Assembly (NCBI RefSeq): GCF_009827315.1
Contig: NZ_WTYF01000004.1
Coordinates: forward strand, 930,001-994,000
DNA length: 64,000 bases
Source: Qipengyuania gaetbuli
GTDB lineage: Bacteria > Pseudomonadota > Alphaproteobacteria > Sphingomonadales > Sphingomonadaceae
Direction of reading: 5' to 3'
Shown piece after piece: positions 1 through 8,333 of this stretch. Every line of letters begins with the position of its first letter. The stretch's first letter is position 1. Under the pieces are notes generated by a model, which did not search any database, was not told where the DNA came from, and saw nothing but the letters and a program-made list of their open reading frames with translations. Both the position numbers and the translations under genes were made by a program.

Positions 1-363
1 AATAGCCTCGGAAATGCCGAGATACTTGCTCTCGCGGAACAGGAGGTGTTCGAGCAGGTGGGCATAGCCGAGCTCGCTGTCCTCCTCGTGGAGGGAACCC
101 GCATCGATGCGGACGCGGATGGACACCTGGCCCGGCGGAACACCGTTCTCGCGCACGCCATACCGAAGTCCGTTATCAAGCTCGCCGAACAGCCATTCCT
201 TGTCGCGAGGGACGTCGCTGCCCTCGTAAATCCACGGGACCTCCCCTTCGGCCTGCAGCGAGGCGGGCCTTGGCGCATCCTGCGCCACCAACGGTTGGGC
301 GGCGAGAAACGCGAGGGGAAGGACGAGCGCGAAACGCCCGGCGGCGCGCGGGAAATCGGTCAT
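1..363 (-). CDS. M16-family zinc metallopeptidase, N-terminal fragment
   Basis: The gene runs off the left edge; 121 codons are visible. The translation starts with a Sec-type signal peptide ending near an Ala-Gln-Asp site, followed by a domain with the M16 (insulinase/processing protease) signature. HLLEH is the inverted zinc motif HxxEH, in the usual context of a glycine-rich strand, a basic RVRIDAGS stretch and a following hydrophobic helix. M16 enzymes clip peptides and small proteins in a clamshell chamber, and the signal peptide points to the periplasm or outer membrane. An in-frame ATG three codons upstream (372) is equally possible, since neither start has a clear ribosome site. The family call is secure; substrate and full length are unknown. 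Confidence 0.85.
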   Translation of the reverse strand, partial: MTDFPRAAGRFALVLPLAFLAAQPLVAQDAPRPASLQAEGEVPWIYEGSDVPRDKEWLFGELDNGLRYGVRENGVPPGQVSIRVRIDAGSLHEEDSELGYAHLLEHLLFRESKYLGISEAI

Positions 364-461
364 GCCGGGCATATAGGGGGCGGGGAAGTGAAGGACCAGT
401 GAACACCGGCATTTTCGCAGCTTCGCTTGCCGTTGGCCCCTCGGCCTCCTACATCGCGGCC

Positions 462-1043
462 ATGTTCATAGAGACCGAAACGACTCCCAATCCGTCTAGC
501 CTGAAGTTCCTTCCGGGCGAGGCTGTCATGGGACAAGGCACCCGCGAATTCGCCACCCCCGAAGCAGCCGAGGCAAGCCCGCTCGCCCAGGCCATTTTCG
601 ACACCGGCGAGGTCACCAACGTCTTCTTCGGAAGCGATTTCGTGACTGTGACCGCTGCACCGGGTTCGAGCTGGACCGATCTCAAGCCGCAGGTGCTTTC
701 CATCCTGCTCGACCATTTCGTCTCGCAGGCCCCGCTTTTTGCGCCGGGCAGCGCGGGCGGGATCAGCGTTCCTGCCGAGGACGCGGACCTGATGGTCGAG
801 GAACGGGCCGAAGATGCCGACATCGTCGCGCAGATCAACGAACTGCTCGAAACCCGCGTGCGCCCGGCGGTTGCCGGTGACGGCGGCGACATCCAGTATC
901 GCGGCTATCGCGACGGCGTCGTCTATCTTCAGATGCAGGGAGCCTGTTCGGGATGCCCGTCTTCTTCGGCGACGCTCAAGCACGGCATCGAAGGCCTGCT
1001 GAAACATTACGTGCCCGAAGTGGTTGAAGTCCGCGCCGCCTGA
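462..1043 (+). CDS. NifU/Nfu-type Fe-S cluster carrier protein
   Basis: A 193-residue protein with the Nfu N-terminal domain ([15 protein letters not shown], residues 2-16) and a C-terminal NifU domain with the cluster-binding CSGC motif (Cys162 and Cys165). Such proteins carry a 4Fe-4S cluster between two subunits and pass it to client apoproteins in the cytoplasm. Length and domain order match alphaproteobacterial and mitochondrial Nfu1. The ATG at 462 fits the family start; the reading frame extends further upstream without coding character. The nitroreductase gene follows after 32 bases on the same strand. Confidence 0.93.
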   Translation: MFIETETTPNPSSLKFLPGEAVMGQGTREFATPEAAEASPLAQAIFDTGEVTNVFFGSDFVTVTAAPGSSWTDLKPQVLSILLDHFVSQAPLFAPGSAGGISVPAEDADLMVEERAEDADIVAQINELLETRVRPAVAGDGGDIQYRGYRDGVVYLQMQGACSGCPSSSATLKHGIEGLLKHYVPEVVEVRAA

Positions 1044-1075
1044 CCTGTTCCTGTTTCCTGACGCGAGTTCACTTC

Positions 1076-1684
1076 ATGACCAAACAGTTCCACGACACCG
1101 TCCTTGGCGCCGAAGCGCTCGACCAGCTTTTCCGCAAAGCCCGCAGCTACAATGGCTGGCTGCCCAAAGACGTGTCGGACGACCAGATCCGCTCTATCTA
1201 CGAACTGCTGAAGATGGCGCCGACCTCTGCAAACATGCAGCCGGGCCGTTTCGTCTGGGTGAAGTCGGACGAGGCCAAGCAGAAGCTCGCGGCCTGCGTT
1301 TCGGAAGGCAATGAAGCCAAGGTGCTGGCCGCCCCCGTCACCGTGATCATCGGCTACGACATCGACTTCCACGAAGAACTGCCTTGGCTGTTCCCGCATA
1401 CAGACGCGAAGAGCTGGTTCGAAGGCGACGAAAAGGGCCGCGAACAGGGTGCATTCCGCAATTCCTCGCTGCAGGGCGCGTACCTCATGCTGGCCGCACG
1501 CGCCGTCGGCCTTGACTGCGGTCCCATGTCGGGTTTCGACAATGCGGCGGTGGACAAGGCGTTCTTCGGCGACAACCCGCGCCACAAGAGCAACTTCATC
1601 TGCAGCATCGGCTATGGCGACCGCACGACGATCTTCGATCGCAGCCCGCGCCCCGATTTCGGCAAGTTCAATACCATCGCCTGA
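1076..1684 (+). CDS. Malonic semialdehyde reductase (RutE-like) nitroreductase
   Basis: A 202-residue FMN-dependent nitroreductase-fold protein. The N-terminal region has the flavin-binding [12 protein letters not shown] segment, and [11 protein letters not shown] precedes the last third, as in RutE/HadB-type reductases that use NAD(P)H to reduce 3-oxopropanoate. No other rut genes are near, so pyrimidine degradation is not supported by context and the physiological substrate stays open. It sits between the Nfu gene and tsaB with a 37-base gap to the latter and may share a transcript with them. Confidence 0.85.
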   Translation: MTKQFHDTVLGAEALDQLFRKARSYNGWLPKDVSDDQIRSIYELLKMAPTSANMQPGRFVWVKSDEAKQKLAACVSEGNEAKVLAAPVTVIIGYDIDFHEELPWLFPHTDAKSWFEGDEKGREQGAFRNSSLQGAYLMLAARAVGLDCGPMSGFDNAAVDKAFFGDNPRHKSNFICSIGYGDRTTIFDRSPRPDFGKFNTIA

Positions 1685-1721
1685 CTTGAAGCGAACCGCA
1701 GGCTGAGGCAGGGCGCACGGC

Positions 1722-2336
1722 ATGCGAATGCTGGCAATCGAGACTGCGACCGAAGCCTGTTCGGTAGCCCTGTTCGAGGACGGGGACGTCATCGGCTCGT
1801 TCCACGAGACGATCGGGCGGGGCCATGCCGAACGTCTGGTCCCGATGATTGCAGAGCTTCCCGGCAAGGGCCGCGCAGACGAAATCCGCGTCTCGCTGGG
1901 TCCTGGCAGCTTCACGGGCGTTCGCATCGGGCTTGCCACAGCGCGCGCACTTGGCGTTGCATGGGGGACGCCCGTTCGCGGGTATCCGACGCTGGCTCTG
2001 GTCGCCGCGATCGCACAGGCCGAGACTGCCGGACCAGTTACAGTCAGCATGAACGGCGGGCATGGCGAGTGGTTCTTGCAGGAATTCGCGGCAGACGGCT
2101 TGCCGGAAACGGAGGTCCGCTCGCTTGACCCCGAGGAGGCAAGGCTGGCGGCCCGCCATCCGGTTGTTGCAGGCAATCGCGCGGCGCAGCTGGCCGAAGG
2201 ACTGGATGGCCCCCGTCGCGCTCTCGATATCCTGCCCGATGCACGCGGGGTCGGCTCAATGGGCGAACGCCTGCTGATGGACCAGCTATCCCCGATCTAC
2301 GGCCGGCCGCCGGACGCGAAGCTTCCCGGCGCATGA
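1722..2336 (+). CDS. tsaB: tRNA threonylcarbamoyladenosine biosynthesis protein TsaB
   Basis: A 204-residue ASKHA-fold protein beginning LAIETATEACSVAL, with the SLGPGSFTGVRIGL motif near residue 60 that typifies TsaB. TsaB partners TsaD and TsaE to transfer the threonylcarbamoyl group to A37 of ANN-decoding tRNAs. It lacks the metal-binding histidines of TsaD, as expected for this scaffold paralogue. Its last codons overlap the rimI start by four bases (ATGA at 2333), the classic tsaB-rimI arrangement, so the pair is translationally coupled. Confidence 0.95.
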   Translation: MRMLAIETATEACSVALFEDGDVIGSFHETIGRGHAERLVPMIAELPGKGRADEIRVSLGPGSFTGVRIGLATARALGVAWGTPVRGYPTLALVAAIAQAETAGPVTVSMNGGHGEWFLQEFAADGLPETEVRSLDPEEARLAARHPVVAGNRAAQLAEGLDGPRRALDILPDARGVGSMGERLLMDQLSPIYGRPPDAKLPGA

Positions 2337-2785
2337 GCGACATCGACAAGCTGATGGCCGTGATGGAGAGCGCCTTCGATCCCTATTGGCGCGAGGCGTG
2401 GACGCGCCGGCAAGTCGAGGATTCGCTTTCACTTTCTTCGGGCTTCATGTTGCTGGCCGATCAAAACGGCGAGGTACCAAGTGAAGCGGCAGATGCAGCG
2501 GGATTTGTTCTTGCCCGCAAGGTATTGGACGAAGTCGAACTCCTGTTGATCGGAGTATCACCTGACATGCGCGGACGGGGCATCGGCCGCCTGTTGCTCG
2601 ACCGGTTCTTCGAAGCATCCCGAGAGGCGGGAGCAGCCCGGGTCTTCCTTGAAATGCGCGCGAACAATGATGCCGAAAGGGTCTATCTGGCCGCCGGATT
2701 CGAGCCGATCGGTCGTCGGCGGGACTATTACCGCACGCTCGATGGCACCCCAATCGACGCGGTCACATTTGCCAAGTCATTGTAA
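2333..2785 (+). CDS. rimI: Ribosomal protein alanine N-acetyltransferase RimI
   Basis: A 150-residue GNAT protein. The acetyl-CoA pyrophosphate loop appears as RGRGIGRLLL in the middle, followed by the RVFLEMRANNDAERVYLAAGF stretch typical of RimI and the conserved YYR at the C-terminal side. RimI acetylates the N-terminus of ribosomal protein S18 and sometimes other proteins. The four-base overlap with tsaB supports the assignment over a generic GNAT. Confidence 0.9.
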   Translation: MSDIDKLMAVMESAFDPYWREAWTRRQVEDSLSLSSGFMLLADQNGEVPSEAADAAGFVLARKVLDEVELLLIGVSPDMRGRGIGRLLLDRFFEASREAGAARVFLEMRANNDAERVYLAAGFEPIGRRRDYYRTLDGTPIDAVTFAKSL

Positions 2786-2821
2786 TTTCATGACCCAAGT
2801 AACGTCCAGTTGTATGGACGC

Positions 2822-2833
2822 GACAAAATTGTC
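2822..2833. promoter_or_regulatory. Small inverted repeat upstream of mucR
   Basis: Five-base arms GACAA and TTGTC flank two bases in an AT-rich stretch of the 113-base rimI-mucR gap, just before a TATACAAT that could serve as a -10 element. MucR-type proteins bind AT-rich degenerate sites and often repress their own promoter, so an operator role is conceivable, but nothing here proves it. Confidence 0.25.
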
Positions 2834-2898
2834 GGTTTTATACAATCTCATGTAGACAGTCCCTAATGGTCGGCGTATCCCATAGAAAAGGGAGAAAT

Positions 2899-3342
2899 AT
2901 GACTATGGACCACTTCGAAACCGATATAGCCGAAACGTTGATTACGCTTACCTCGGATATCGTTGCCGCGCATGTGAGTAATAACAGCGTGGCCGTCGAC
3001 GATGTCCCGGCCCTGATTTCGAATGTCTATGCAGCGCTCGCCGGTCTCGATGGCACTTCGGTCACCGAAGAAGCGCGTCCGGATCCTGCCGTTTCTGTCC
3101 GCGCGTCAGTCAAAAGAGACCACGTTGTCTGCCTCGACTGCGGCAAGAAGATGAAAATGCTTAAACGGCACCTTTCCACCGAACACGGCATGACCCCTGA
3201 CGAATATCGTCAGCGCTGGGACTTGCCCGGTGACTATCCGATGGTCGCCCCCGACTATGCGGACACCCGCCGTGACTTGGCGAAGAAGATCGGCCTCGGT
3301 CGCAAGCCCGGCCAGAAGCGCGGACGCAAGAAAGCGGCGTAA
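2899..3342 (+). CDS. MucR/Ros-family zinc-finger transcriptional regulator
   Basis: A 147-residue protein with the full MucR layout. The N-terminal oligomerisation half contains ETLITLTSDIVAAHVSNN, then comes the Ros-type Cys2His2 finger (Cys78, Cys81, His91, His96), GMTPDEYRQRW, and a basic C-terminal tail. MucR proteins are H-NS-like global regulators in alphaproteobacteria that bind AT-rich DNA. ATG 2899 is chosen because GGAG (2891-2894) lies just upstream; the in-frame ATG at 2905 is an alternative with better spacing. The longer frame from 2866 has no ribosome site. A strong terminator follows at 3367-3399, separating it from fur. Confidence 0.93.
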   Translation: MTMDHFETDIAETLITLTSDIVAAHVSNNSVAVDDVPALISNVYAALAGLDGTSVTEEARPDPAVSVRASVKRDHVVCLDCGKKMKMLKRHLSTEHGMTPDEYRQRWDLPGDYPMVAPDYADTRRDLAKKIGLGRKPGQKRGRKKAA

Positions 3343-3366
3343 TCCGCATCCCTCGCTTGAGAACAG

Positions 3367-3399
3367 CGCCCCGGCCCGATAAGGGTGCGGGGCGTTTTT
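3367..3399 (+). terminator. Intrinsic terminator after mucR
   Basis: Seven-base arms CGCCCCG (3367-3373) and CGGGGCG (3388-3394) close a loop that holds a smaller GCCC/GGG hairpin, and five T residues follow. It ends the mucR transcript. Its position also rules out the upstream GTG (3385) as the fur start, because that codon lies inside the hairpin. Confidence 0.85.
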
Positions 3400-3414
3400 C
3401 ATTGGGGAGCCCCT

Positions 3415-3837
3415 TTGCACCAGAAGATCGATCTCGAACAGCTTTGCGCTGACAAGGGCCTGCGCATTACCGAACAGCGGCGCGTCATCGCCAAGGTGCT
3501 GTCGGAAAGCGACGACCATCCCGACGTGGAAATGCTCCACGAACGGGCGAACAAGATCGATCCCGGCATCTCGATCGCCACCGTCTACCGCACGGTCCGG
3601 CTGTTCGAGGAAGCGGGCATCCTGGACCGCCACGATTTCGGCGATGGCCGCGCCCGCTACGAGGCCGCACCCGAAGCACATCACGATCACCTGATCGATG
3701 TCGAAAGCGGCAAAGTCGTGGAATTCGTCGACCCCGAACTCGAAGCTCTCCAAAAGCAGATCGCCGAAAAGCTGGGCTACCGCCTCGTCGACCATCGCAT
3801 GGAACTCTATGGCGTCCGCCTCGACCGCGAAAGCTGA
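3415..3837 (+). CDS. fur: Fur-family iron/manganese-responsive regulator
   Basis: A 140-residue Fur protein read from TTG at 3415. GGGGAG at 3404-3409 lies at good spacing, and the upstream GTG is inside the mucR terminator. The N-terminal winged helix has RITEQRRVIAKVL and the recognition segment SIATVYRTVRLFEEAG (residues 53-68). The metal-sensing region contains EAHHDHLIDVES. The CxxC pair of enterobacterial Fur is absent, as is usual for alphaproteobacterial Fur/Mur, so it may sense manganese or use a non-zinc structure. It probably represses metal-uptake genes elsewhere. The downstream plsC starts inside its last 29 bases in another frame. Confidence 0.93.
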   Translation: MHQKIDLEQLCADKGLRITEQRRVIAKVLSESDDHPDVEMLHERANKIDPGISIATVYRTVRLFEEAGILDRHDFGDGRARYEAAPEAHHDHLIDVESGKVVEFVDPELEALQKQIAEKLGYRLVDHRMELYGVRLDRES

Positions 3838-4711
3838 GCGTCGCCTCGCGCGCTACACGGAGAAAAGGCTGGCAGCAGCGCGGGGCGAGAAAGTACCGCT
3901 GACCATTGCCGGTTGGGTGCGCTTCATTGCACGCACCATTGCCATTGTCCTGCTGCTGCTGCTCTTCGTGCCGCTGCACTATGCCTTCCGCATCCTGGCA
4001 TACGGCTCGCCCTTTCCCATGCTGTTCCTGCGCTACACAGCCAGGGTCGTGGGCGCGCGGGTCGAGATCGTGGGCACTCCGCTGCGGCGGGACGTCTTCT
4101 TTATCGCCAACCACGTGTCGTGGATCGACATCCTCGCCATGGCAGGCGCGAGCGGGACGGCCTTCGTGGCCAAGTGGGAACTGAGCCAGGTCCCTGTGAT
4201 CGGCTGGCTGTGCAGCCTCAACCGGACCGTCTTCGTGAAGCGCGAGAACCGGATGGGCGTGGCCGAACAGATCAATGCCCTCAAGGAAGCGCTGGCCGAC
4301 AACTGGTCGGTCACGGTCTTCCCGGAAGGCACTGTAACCGATGGGCACTCCCTGCTCCCGTTCAAATCCAGCATGATCTCCGTGCTCGAGCCGCCACCGC
4401 CGGGTGTCCTCGTACAGCCTGCGGTGGTCGACTACGGCGAGAATTCGGAAGAGATCGCCTGGATCGGTGACGAGACTGGCCTCCACAACGCCATGCGCAT
4501 CATGGCACGTCGCGGAACTTTCAAGCTGCGCATCCACTATCTCGAGCCGTTCAGCCCCGAGGAGTTCCACGGGCGCAAGGCGATTGCCGCCAAGTCGAGA
4601 GCCGAGATTGTCGAGCGGCTGGAGGCGAACCTCGGGAAGCCGCTGCGCGACTATCAGCATGTAGTCGACGCCGTGCGCTACAAGCCGCCGGCCAGCGAAA
4701 CCGAGAGTTAA
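3809..4711 (+). CDS. 1-acyl-sn-glycerol-3-phosphate acyltransferase (PlsC-like)
   Basis: A 300-residue membrane-anchored acyltransferase. A hydrophobic helix spans about residues 36-60, followed by the catalytic NHVSWID (HxxxxD, His102 and Asp107) and the substrate-binding FPEGT at 171-175. These motifs define LPLAT enzymes that add the second acyl chain to lysophosphatidate to make phosphatidate. The start at 3809 places the first residues over the 3' end of fur, a 29-base overlap; the longer frame from 3698 lies wholly inside fur and looks like shadow. Its stop overlaps the convergent LysR stop by four bases. Confidence 0.9.
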   Translation: MASASTAKAERRLARYTEKRLAAARGEKVPLTIAGWVRFIARTIAIVLLLLLFVPLHYAFRILAYGSPFPMLFLRYTARVVGARVEIVGTPLRRDVFFIANHVSWIDILAMAGASGTAFVAKWELSQVPVIGWLCSLNRTVFVKRENRMGVAEQINALKEALADNWSVTVFPEGTVTDGHSLLPFKSSMISVLEPPPPGVLVQPAVVDYGENSEEIAWIGDETGLHNAMRIMARRGTFKLRIHYLEPFSPEEFHGRKAIAAKSRAEIVERLEANLGKPLRDYQHVVDAVRYKPPASETES

Positions 4712-5592
4712 AGAGCGGCGTTCACCAGCCAGTCGTGGAACAATCGCACGGGCCGTTCCTCGAGCGCGGTCGGCTTGCACACGAACCAGTAGCTGTAGGG
4801 GCTTTCGACCTCGACCCCGTAGAGGTCGGTCAGCCTTGTGTCGGCAGCACGGCGCAGGTGGTCGTCATGCATGATGGCGATACCGAGGCCCTGTGCGGCA
4901 GCTTCCAGCATCAACTGGCCGGAATCGAAGTGGTCAATCGCTGCAGGTTCAAGCTCGCGCAGGCCCAGCTCGTCCTTCCAGGCGACGAAGCTTTCGGGAA
5001 GGCCGTTGTGGATGAGGAATGTCTGGCGCGAGAGCGCCTCGATATCCGGCTTGTCGCCCAGCTTCTCCGCCAGTTCCTTGCTCGCGATGGCGTGGACCAT
5101 GTTGTAGTCCAGCCGCACCGCGTGCAGGCCGCTGGCGGGCCCTCGCGACAGGATGATGGCTGCATCCAGCGTGTCGCCCACCCGGTCTTCAAGGTGCGGA
5201 CCTGTATCGATATCGATATGCAGCAGCGGATGTCGCGCCCGCAGTTCCGCCAAACGCGGGAACAGGCGCTGCGAACCGAACAGCGGCAACACACCAAGGT
5301 GAAGCCGCAGGACCGACAGGTTCTCCGACTGGCTTTCGACCGCACGGGCCAGCGCTTCGAGCTGGGGATGCACCGCTTCGAAGAAGGCGTGGCCGTCATC
5401 GGTCAGTTGCATCGACTGCCGCGCACGGGTGAACAGCTTCTTCCCTACGAAGTCTTCCAGATTGCCGATGCGCCGCGAAAGCGCGGACGGGCTGAGGCCG
5501 AGTTCGTCCGCTGCCGCACGCGCAGAGCCTAGTCGGACGGTACGGACAAAGGCCTCGAGGGCGCGCAGCGGGGGAAGTCGGCGGACAGCCAT
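4708..5592 (-). CDS. LysR-family transcriptional regulator (GcvA-like)
   Basis: A 294-residue LTTR. The N-terminal helix-turn-helix reads RALEAFVRTVRLGSARAAADELGLSPSALSRRI (about residues 9-41), followed by the linker helix and a two-lobed effector domain. The opening PPLRALEAF and AAADELGLSPSALSRRIGNLE resemble the GcvA subgroup. It is convergent with plsC and followed by corC on the same strand after a 70-base gap that has no obvious regulated partner. The effector and targets cannot be read from the sequence. It interrupts an otherwise conserved housekeeping order and may be a later insertion. Confidence 0.88.
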   Translation of the reverse strand: MAVRRLPPLRALEAFVRTVRLGSARAAADELGLSPSALSRRIGNLEDFVGKKLFTRARQSMQLTDDGHAFFEAVHPQLEALARAVESQSENLSVLRLHLGVLPLFGSQRLFPRLAELRARHPLLHIDIDTGPHLEDRVGDTLDAAIILSRGPASGLHAVRLDYNMVHAIASKELAEKLGDKPDIEALSRQTFLIHNGLPESFVAWKDELGLRELEPAAIDHFDSGQLMLEAAAQGLGIAIMHDDHLRRAADTRLTDLYGVEVESPYSYWFVCKPTALEERPVRLFHDWLVNAAL

Positions 5593-5662
5593 GATGCAAC
5601 CGACCTATTGCGCACGCGCACCCGTGTCGAGCGCGAATGTGCGATTTCACGCAACAGTCGTA

Positions 5663-6583
5663 TCAGTCGGAAGCTTTTTCCTCGCTGGCCGGTTCGTGCA
5701 GGCGCATGCGGGTCACGTGGGTTTCATCCCCGTCGAGGATTTCGATCCGCCAGCCGCTCGGATGCTCGAGAACCTTGCCGACCGGCGGCACCTGTTCCGC
5801 CAGGACGAAAGCCAGCCCGCCTAGCGTATCGACCGCTTCCTCGACCTCGGCAAGACGCGGATCGACCTTCTCGGCCACGTCGTCGAGTTCCGCGCGCGCG
5901 TCGCAGTCCCACATGCCTTCGCCGATCGACACGATCCATTCCTCGGGCGCATCGTCGTGCTCGTCTTCGATATCGCCGACGATTTCCTCGACCAGATCCT
6001 CGATCGTGATGAGACCGTCCGTGCCGGAAAACTCGTCGATGACCACCGCGAGGTGCATCCGCTGCGAGCGCATGTCGGCGAGGACGTCCAGCGCGTTGCG
6101 CGTCTGCGGCACATAAAGCGGCTGGCGCATCAGCACCGTCCAGTCGGCCGGCGGCGCCTTCTTTTCCGCGAGGAAAGGAAAGACATCTTTGATGTGGATC
6201 ATGCCGATCACGTCATCTAGCTGTCCGCGGTAGACCGGCATGCGCGAATGGCCGTGTTCGGAGAACTGGGCGACCAGTTCGTCCCAGCTGGCATCGGCCG
6301 ACACGGCGATGATCTCGCCGCGCGGGATTGCCACATCGTCGGCATCGTGTTCGGAGAAATGCAGCAGGTTGCGCAGCATCTGGCGTTCGACCGGCGACAA
6401 GTCGCCCTTGGCCGGTTCGCCTTCGGCACCGTCGCCGTTCTCGCCCTCGTGCTCGTCGATAGCCTCTTCGAGCTGCGCGCGGAGGGACCGCTCGCCGCTT
6501 TCGGGGTCGAACAATTTGCGAATTGCGGGCCACAGCCCGCTGCTACTCTCCGCGTCTCCGGCGGGGGTGGAAGAATTGGCCAT
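5663..6583 (-). CDS. CBS-domain CorC/YbeX-family protein
   Basis: A 306-residue cytosolic member of the CorC/HlyC group. An acidic, variable N-terminus is followed by two CBS domains (from VAIPRGEIIAVSADASWDEL and QPLYVPQTRNALDVLADM) and a C-terminal transporter-associated domain beginning near WIVSIGEGMWDCDARAELDDV. No membrane DUF21 segment is present, as in YbeX. The protein is linked to magnesium/cobalt efflux and, through ybeZ-ybeY-ybeX operons, to ribosome maintenance. It follows ybeY by 17 bases in the order phoH-ybeY-corC. Confidence 0.92.
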   Translation of the reverse strand: MANSSTPAGDAESSSGLWPAIRKLFDPESGERSLRAQLEEAIDEHEGENGDGAEGEPAKGDLSPVERQMLRNLLHFSEHDADDVAIPRGEIIAVSADASWDELVAQFSEHGHSRMPVYRGQLDDVIGMIHIKDVFPFLAEKKAPPADWTVLMRQPLYVPQTRNALDVLADMRSQRMHLAVVIDEFSGTDGLITIEDLVEEIVGDIEDEHDDAPEEWIVSIGEGMWDCDARAELDDVAEKVDPRLAEVEEAVDTLGGLAFVLAEQVPPVGKVLEHPSGWRIEILDGDETHVTRMRLHEPASEEKASD

Positions 6584-6600
6584 GGGCCGGGTGCGTGCTC

Positions 6601-7089
6601 CTATTTGTCGCGGTCCCCATATGGGTCCGCAATACCCAGTTTTGCAAGCGCTTCGATCTCGAGTTTTTCCATTGCCTCGGCCTGCTCGTCGGAATCGACG
6701 TGATCATGACCGGCAAGGTGCAGCAAGCCGTGCACGATAAGATGGGCCGCGTGATCCGCCAGAGCGATGCCCTTCTCCGCCGCTTCCCGCTCGCAGGTAC
6801 CGTATGCGAGCGCCAAGTCGCCGAGCAATTCAGGAGGACCATCGTGCGCAAGTCCCAGCAGTTCCTCGCGCTCCAGCATGGGAAAGGACAGCACGTTTGT
6901 CGGCTTGTCCTTGCCGCGCCATTCGCGATTGAGTTCGTGGACCTCTTCATCGCTGGTGAACAGCAGCGAGGCAGTCAGGCGCGGATTTGCTAGGCCCGGC
7001 TCTATCTGCGCGGCGGCGTCCAGCACATTGCCGGCAAGCGCCTCCCAATCGCCCTCGGGCCAACCGTCGATGTCGATGTCCAGATTCAC
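6601..7089 (-). CDS. ybeY: Endoribonuclease YbeY (rRNA maturation factor)
   Basis: A 162-residue YbeY with the signature metal site HGLLHLAGHDH (H-x3-H-x5-H) near the C-terminus and TNVLSFP in the middle. YbeY is a zinc endoribonuclease needed for 16S rRNA 3'-end maturation and late ribosome quality control. No ATG exists in the right place. GTG at 7089 is chosen because AGGGA sits nine bases upstream, inside the phoH-ybeY gap. TTG at 7098 is possible but abuts that ribosome site. Confidence 0.92.
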   Translation of the reverse strand: MNLDIDIDGWPEGDWEALAGNVLDAAAQIEPGLANPRLTASLLFTSDEEVHELNREWRGKDKPTNVLSFPMLEREELLGLAHDGPPELLGDLALAYGTCEREAAEKGIALADHAAHLIVHGLLHLAGHDHVDSDEQAEAMEKLEIEALAKLGIADPYGDRDK

Positions 7090-7156
7090 CCAATTCAATC
7101 CCTGCCCGAAACGCGGGTCCACGTAAGCAGCAATAGGTCCCTGCGATTTGCGTCGG

Positions 7157-8188
7157 CTAGACTGTTGGCCCCTCGTAGGCCTCCACAATCCGCCCCACGA
7201 TCGGGTGGCGCACGACGTCGGCGGCAGTGAAGCGGATGGTGCCGAAGCCTTCGACGCCCTCCAGCTTCTCGACCGCATCGGCAAGCCCGCTCATGCGGTC
7301 GCCGCCCGGAATATCGACCTGGCGCGGGTCCCCGCAGACCACCATCCGGCTGTTCTGACCGAAGCGGGTAAGGAACATCTTCATCTGCTCGCGCGTGGTG
7401 TTCTGCGCCTCGTCGAGGATAACGAAGGCATCGGCTAGCGTGCGCCCGCGCATGAAGGCGATGGGCGCAATCTCGATCTCGCCACTGGCCAAGCGCCGCT
7501 CGACCTGTTCGGGCGGCATGCAATCGTAGAGCGCATCGTACAGCGGGCGCAGGTACGGATCGACCTTGTCCTTCATGTCGCCAGGAAGGAAGCCGAGCTT
7601 CTCGCCCGCTTCCACCGCAGGACGGCTGAGGATCAGGCGCTGGACGCTGCCGGTAATCAGCTGCGCCACCGCCTGCGCCACGGCGAGATAGGTCTTGCCT
7701 GTCCCCGCCGGACCCAGCGCGAAGATGATGTCGTCGCGCACGAGGCTGCGCATATAGGTCGCCTGCATTGCGCTGCGCGGCACGATGGTCTTGCGCCGGG
7801 TACGGATCATGATCGGCGGACCTTCCGGCTTGCCGTCCATGATGCCGTCCAGAGTGGGTTCGTTCGACATGGCGATCAGCGATTCGATCGCTCCCTGGTC
7901 GAGATCCTGTCCCATGGCGAGCCGGTCGTACATTTCGTTGAGGACGTCGCGGGCCCGGGCCACGCTGTCTTCGGGCCCTTCGATATGGAGGGCATTGCCC
8001 CTCGCCGCGATAAAGACGCCAAGCCGGTTTTCGACCTGCACAATATTCGCATCGAACTGTCCGAACAGCGCGCCGAGCAGGCTCTGGTTGTCGAAGGTCA
8101 GGTCGAGCTGGGCGCGGCGTATTTCACGCTGCGGACTGGGCGGCGGAGTGAAAGCCTGAGGGGCCTTCGATGCGGGTTTGCGAGCCAT
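7157..8188 (-). CDS. PhoH-like ATPase (YbeZ)
   Basis: A 343-residue PhoH-family P-loop protein. An N-terminal KH-like region (about residues 40-95) precedes the ATPase core with Walker A GPAGTGKTYLA and Walker B FVILDEAQNTT, then GDPRQVDIP as the sensor segment. PhoH/YbeZ binds RNA and works with YbeY in rRNA processing and phosphate-starvation responses. Length and order match the family. ybeY follows after 67 bases. A lipoprotein gene on the opposite strand separates it from miaB, its usual alphaproteobacterial neighbour. Confidence 0.93.
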   Translation of the reverse strand: MARKPASKAPQAFTPPPSPQREIRRAQLDLTFDNQSLLGALFGQFDANIVQVENRLGVFIAARGNALHIEGPEDSVARARDVLNEMYDRLAMGQDLDQGAIESLIAMSNEPTLDGIMDGKPEGPPIMIRTRRKTIVPRSAMQATYMRSLVRDDIIFALGPAGTGKTYLAVAQAVAQLITGSVQRLILSRPAVEAGEKLGFLPGDMKDKVDPYLRPLYDALYDCMPPEQVERRLASGEIEIAPIAFMRGRTLADAFVILDEAQNTTREQMKMFLTRFGQNSRMVVCGDPRQVDIPGGDRMSGLADAVEKLEGVEGFGTIRFTAADVVRHPIVGRIVEAYEGPTV

Positions 8189-8333
8189 GCGCTCCTTTCG
8201 TTTCCGATTCGGAATCTAGGCCTTGTCCCCCGCCACGCAAGAGCACCGCGATCATGGCGGTGGAAAGTCATGCAGTTGCAAGACTTGGAGTTGCGAGGCA
8301 TCCTGCCCGGACCAGACCAAAGGAGCCTGACCC

